Positions 17,430 through 21,526 of a stretch of 21,526 nucleotides of DNA are shown in pieces (the stretch's first letter is position 1; each line of letters opens with the position of its first letter). This stretch comes from Jimgerdemannia flammicorona (taxonomy: Eukaryota; Mucoromycota; Endogonomycetes; Endogonales; Endogonaceae). Below the pieces are notes generated by a model. The model worked only from the letters and a program-made list of their open reading frames with translations. It searched no databases and was not told the origin of the DNA. The position numbers and the translations under genes are program-made. The stretch is from NCBI GenBank assembly GCA_003990745.1, contig RBNI01001637.1:1-21526 (forward strand). Direction: 5' to 3'.

Positions 17430-20400
17430 ATGTCCACTCCCAACCGTCTCCAGGAACTACTAGCTCGACTCAAGCCCTTCCACGATCTGGACAGAGTTCA
17501 TCAAACAGAAATTTTAGCATGGAAGAGTCGCTATTCTTTTAGTGAGCAAACACTCCGTGCCTGTCTCAACACGTTGGACGTGCCGCAGCTGGAGCCATAC
17601 CTTGCCTGGATTGAGCCCGGTCTATTCACCGAATTTAAACAGCTTGCCGAAGGCGGATTTGCCAATGTTTACCAAGGAAGCGTTCCTTCAGGTTATGGAT
17701 ATATACCCCATGAGGTGGCTGCCAAAGAATTGAAGAAATCGATGGTTACCGAGGTGAGATATCATTGGGGTAATATACATATTATTTTCCACACCACCTA
17801 GCTTATTAGTAACCTTGCCATGTACTCATCCCACCAAAACAGTTGGTGTTGAATATCTATTTGAGTCGCTGTGGAAATAATACCAACGACACCCCCACAA
17901 TGGATACTATTGGGTTGTCAAGACATCCAGAAACTGGAGAGTATCTGATGATTATGCAATTTGCTGATATGGGAACTCTTGAGAAGCAGCCATGCGAACA
18001 AGATAGTGATTGGTACACTGCTTTGACATATGCTACAAAACTTGCCAGTCGTTTAGCTAGTCTTCATGACCTGGGCTTCAGCCACCAGGATCTCCATGCC
18101 GGAAACGTAGTATTCCACAAGTCCCGCACCACTCTCTTGATCGACGTTGGACTTAGTCGAAGTGTAGAAGACGCACATTCTGAGGATGGTGTCTAAGGCC
18201 GTATAGCATACTTCCCTCCAGAGATCTTCGAGAGAAAGCAGTATACACAGAAATCGGACATCTACTGCCTGGGAACGCTATTGTGGCAACTGATCGCCGG
18301 TGTTCCGCCACAAGGCGTCGCTTCGGTGGCCGTCTCCAGTAAACCGGATGGGCTTCGCGAGGAGCTTATTCCTGGTGCGCCAACAGCATTTAATAATATC
18401 ATCAAGAGCTGCTGGCATCTCGACCCTGATCAGCGACCGAGCGCTTGTGAAATCTACAATCAGTTGATTGAATGTGCAGCTGGTTTAGTTGGAATTTCTC
18501 CCGTCTCCCAGCTGAATACAGAAGACCAAATTCTTGGATTTCTGGCATTATCCCCGGTGCCATTTTCACCCGAGGTACAATCGTTCATCGCCGCGCGATC
18601 GGCCACCTATCGGAACGATATGAAATCCAGTAACAGTGACGTTTTCAATTTTGCCGGGTCCCCGGCAAGCGGGTGCCACGCCGGAAGCAAATTCTACACT
18701 CCTGTTCAGCTCAACCAAATCACGGAACAACACTCCCGAACGGGACTTGTCACACTCGGGCAGCAGCTGGATCCAGGTATGTAGCGCGCAGGCGCGCGGT
18801 TCAGACAGTTTGTGTTCTTGATTCATGTCTCGTCGTTAAGGCAATATTGGCAAGTGAGAGATAGCGATAAATGCCATAGAGAAAATCACCAGTTAAAACT
18901 TGTTATCCTTCATCTCTGTCTAGGGGAAAACATTGGCACAGACGAGCCCCACGCCCTAGCCGAATCTCTGAAGCAGAACACAACAATGAGCAAGACGAAA
19001 GTTTCGAGTATGTCTGAACTGGGTGACCATTGCTTTCAGCTGTGCGATAAGGCCAAGCTAATGATCTATACCATGTTTGCTACTTTCCTCATCTTTAGGA
19101 AGCTTGGTGGACGACAAGGGGACCGGCGTCCTAGCCGAGTTACTGAAGCAAAACGCAACACCGAATCAGGTGAACCTCTCTGGTATGTGTGAATTGTAGG
19201 AAACGTACACAATTTTTACAACCGTGAAATTTAATTAGACACAATCTCTGTGTGTTCGCTCATCCCTGTTTATCTTTAGGGAAATTCTTCGATCATAGGG
19301 AATCACGAATTCTTGTCCAGTTTCTGAGAGACAACGAAAACCTGACCAAGCTCAATCTCAGCAGTATGTCAGCATTATATCAATTACTGTTTACAGTAGC
19401 ATGATGGGATCCAGACCATGCTTTGAGTAATGCTCTTAATCTATGTTTATATTTTTTAGACAACAGCATCGGCTTATTGTTATGCCGTGCTCTAGCCGAA
19501 TGGCTAAAGCAGAACACGACCTTGACCGAGCTGAATCTCAGTAGTATGTCAGGACTGTTTGAAGCATTGTATGCGGCTGAGCGATAAAGTAGACTAATTA
19601 TATGTGCATATTCGATCATTTTATAGATAATGAGATTGGCGAGCATGGAGCACGCGCCCTAGCCGAGTCCCTGAAGCAGAACACGACCTTGACCGAGTTG
19701 AATCTCCAAAGTATGTCAGAACTGTGTAAAGTATATTGTGAGGCTACGTGATGGAATCAATTTAATGATATATGGCTATTTGCATATCTCCTGTCCATTT
19801 TAAAGATAATGTTATTTGTGAGCAGGGGACAAGCGCCCTAGCCGGGGCTCTGACGCAGAATACCGCCTTGACCAAGCTGAACCTCGAACGTATGTCGCAT
19901 TGTGTGCGGCTGCATGATGAAAGCAGGCTAATTATTTGTGCATGTTCGCTCATCTCTTGTTTATTTTATAGTAAATGAGATTGGCGAATATGGGGCACGC
20001 GCTCTAGCCGAGTCTCTGAAACAGAAAACAACCTTGACAGAGCTAAATCTAGAACGTATGTCGGAAGCATTGTGTGTGGCTACATGCTGGAATCAAGCTA
20101 ATGATCTTTGGGTGTTTGCTTGTCCCTTGCTCATTTTAAAGATAATGATATTGGCAAGCAGGGGGCATGCGACCTAGCCGAGTCTCTTAAGCAGAACATG
20201 ACCTTGACCAAACTGAATCTCGGACGTATGTCGGAAATTTTGAAGCATTACATATATGCGGCTGCATGATGAAAACCGGCTAACAATATGTGCATGTTCA
20301 CTCATCCCCTGTTCATTATATAGATAATGAGATTTTTGGGAATGGGGCACGCGCCTTATCGGAGTCTCTGAAGCATAATATGAACTTGACTGAGCTGAAT

Positions 20401-21526
20401 CTTAAAGGTATGTCAGAATTGTGTGAAGCATTGTATGCGATTGCGTGATGGAATTAAGCTAAATATCTTCGTATGTTCTCCTATCTCCTGCTCATTATAA
20501 AGACATTAATATGGGCGATAAGGGGGCACGCGCCCTAGCCATATCTCTGAAGATGAACACAGCCTTGGCCAAGTTGAATATCTCCTGTATGTCAGAAAGC
20601 ATTGTGTCCGACTGCATTATGGAAGCAAGCTGACGATCTTTGCACGTTCATACACCTTCTTTTCATTTTAAAGATAATAATATTAGTGGGAAAGGAGCAC
20701 GCGCCCTAGCCGAGTCTCTGAAAAAAAATACGACCTTGATCGAGCTGAATCTAAAAGGTATGTTGGAACCCTGTGAAGCATTGTGCGCGGCTGCGTGATG
20801 GAATCATACGAATGCTCTCTGCATGTTCGCTCATCTGCTAGAGAATACGATTGGAAAGGCGGGGGCACGTGCCCTAGCGGAGTCCTTCAAACAGAACACG
20901 AGCTTGACCAAGCTGAATCTTGAACGTATGTCGGAACTGTGCGAAGCTTGTGTGCGGCTACATGATGAAATCGGGCTAAAGATACGCATGTGCGTGTCCT
21001 CTGACTCTATGTTCATTTTAAAGGGAATGGAATTGGTGAAGAGGGGGCACACGCTATAGCCGAGTCTCTGAAGCATAACACGACCTTGACCGAAGTGAAT
21101 ATCGAAGGTATGTCGGAACTGTGTGAAGCATTGTGTGCGGTTGCATTATGAAATCAGGCTAACGAAACGCATCAGCGTGTTCGCTGACACTATGTTGATT
21201 TTAAAGGGAATGGAATTGGTGAAGAGAGGTTACACGCCATAGCCGAGTCTCTGAAGCATAACACGACCTTGACCGAAGTGAATATCGAAGGTACGTGGGA
21301 ACTGTGTGAAGCATTGTGTGCAGTTGCATGAAGAAATCAGGCTAACAATACGCACGTGTGCGTTCGCTGACCCTATGTTCGTTTTAAAGAGAATAGAATT
21401 GGTGCCGCGCCAGCGGCCACTCCGATGTTGGGTGAGCCTCTCCCCCGCCATCGGCTACGGCAGTCGCCCATCCGCAAGGTCCGCTTTGTGCTCGATAACT
21501 CCACCGCATACTTCCTTTTTTTTTTT
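17430..21526 (+). CDS. TKL-like protein kinase fused to ribonuclease-inhibitor-type LRR array (partial at 3' end; one in-frame stop)
   Basis: Start ATG 17,430 (AGCCAACC before it). Exon 1 is 17,430-17,753; an 89-nt intron ends in AAACAG; exon 2 is 17,843-18,776; then 14 LRR exons of 84 nt and the start of another. Residues 1-65 are a helical lead ending in WIEPGLF. Kinase marks: glycine loop AEGGFANVY (74-81), AAK Lys99, HQDLHAGN (189-196, Gln for the HRD Arg), DVG (209-211), FPPE (232-235), KSDIYCLG (245-252) and DQRPSA. The usual helix-C Glu is not evident (LNIYLSRC). The lead and core resemble the TKL-like kinases expanded in some fungi. A linker follows, then the LRRs. The likely role is an intracellular sensing or signalling kinase, with LRRs binding a partner. 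TAA at 18,194-18,196, where a Tyr is usual before the GRIAYFPPE stretch, breaks the frame. A 45-nt GTGTAG...TATAG intron (18,162-18,206) would remove it, but would also delete much of the activation loop. Confidence 0.8.
18924..21404 (+). repeat. Tandem exon-intron array encoding 28-residue LRRs (14 full units plus a stub)
   Basis: LRR exons: 18,924-19,007; 19,099-19,182; 19,280-19,363; 19,460-19,543; 19,627-19,710; 19,806-19,889; 19,972-20,055; 20,142-20,225; 20,324-20,407; 20,503-20,586; 20,674-20,757; 20,842-20,925; 21,024-21,107; 21,207-21,290. All are 84 nt, phase 1 at both ends. The stub starts at 21,390 and loses similarity about 15 nt in. The repeat core is NEIGEYGARALAESLKQ, then NTTLTELNLE; the alternation of LxxLxL and a conserved helix is the ribonuclease-inhibitor/NLRC3 type. 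Introns (82-99 nt, apart from the 147-nt one before the array) start GTATGT, except for the last, GTACGT. They contain GGCTAAT or GCTAAC-like branch sites and are similar to each other, so the duplicated unit is exon plus intron (166-183 bp). The first three units are the most divergent. Confidence 0.9.
21405..21526 (+). other. Sequence after the abrupt end of LRR similarity, up to a T tract at the window edge
   Basis: The last LRR exon opens normally (ENRIG) but from about 21,405 changes to unrelated GC-rich sequence. This stays open in the same frame (TPMLGEPLPRHRLRQSP, KVRFVLDNSTAYF) until a run of at least ten T at the very end. It could be the true C-terminal tail of the protein, a rearrangement breakpoint, or a contig-end artefact. 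Confidence 0.4.

Noticed and set aside
19772..20177. ORFs reading through LRR exon-intron borders (68-79 codons)
   Set aside because: They start or end inside introns flanked by strong splice sites; the spliced model keeps frame across all 14 exons.
18924..21404. Regular spaced repeats resembling a CRISPR array
   Set aside because: The repeats are coding LRR exons bounded by GTATGT and AG splice sites, the spacers are similar introns, and the organism is a eukaryote.
1..21526. tRNA, rRNA or riboswitch genes
   Set aside because: I looked for cloverleaf and conserved rRNA words on both strands and recognised none; a covariance-model scan would be needed to exclude small ncRNAs.

Overview
This looks like nuclear DNA of a filamentous fungus. 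Spliceosomal introns are short, start GTATGT, carry CTAAY-type branch sites and end in YAG/AAG. There is a Ty3/gypsy LTR retrotransposon, a LINE, a relic of a peroxisomal AAA gene (PEX6-like) and a TKL-like kinase of a type common in fungi with expanded kinase families. I cannot name the species or the class.

The window has two compartments. The left half (1 to about 11,900) is transposon territory. Positions 1-3,120 hold a minus-strand LINE that is 5'-truncated and runs off the left edge. Its endonuclease-RT reading frame never shifts but carries 13 stop codons. Positions 3,120-4,676 are a very AT-rich island containing a 217-bp TA-flanked inverted-repeat (MITE-like) element. Positions 4,677-11,369 are a full-length minus-strand Ty3/gypsy element with two 467-bp LTRs, inserted into that AT-rich DNA. 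Its order is gag, zinc knuckle, protease, Cys/His patch, dUTPase, RT, RNase H, integrase, and a small extra 3' ORF. The two LTRs differ at 31 positions by my hand alignment, all transitions and with no indels, which points to cytosine-deamination-type mutation (RIP-like and/or methyl-CpG decay). CpG is scarce across this half. An AT-rich tail reaches about 11,915.

The right half (11,916-21,526) has ordinary base composition and plentiful CpG. It holds an unrecognised, probably broken multi-pass membrane protein gene (13,305-14,421), a quiet stretch with one doubtful antisense ORF, a frameshifted intron-bearing PEX6-like fragment (15,549-15,930), a degenerate minisatellite, and the main object of interest. 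That is a plus-strand gene starting at 17,430 and still open at the right edge. It encodes an N-terminal TKL-like kinase domain followed by at least 14 ribonuclease-inhibitor-type leucine-rich repeats. Each repeat is encoded by its own exon of exactly 84 nt (28 residues), always in phase 1 and separated by similar 82-99 nt introns. The kinase part has one in-frame TAA in the activation segment, so this allele may be a pseudogene or may use an unseen splice.

The transposon genes together form one dead or dying retroelement. In the host half, the kinase-LRR gene looks like an intracellular sensor or signalling protein whose recognition arm grows by exon-intron tandem duplication. That function is inferred, not shown.
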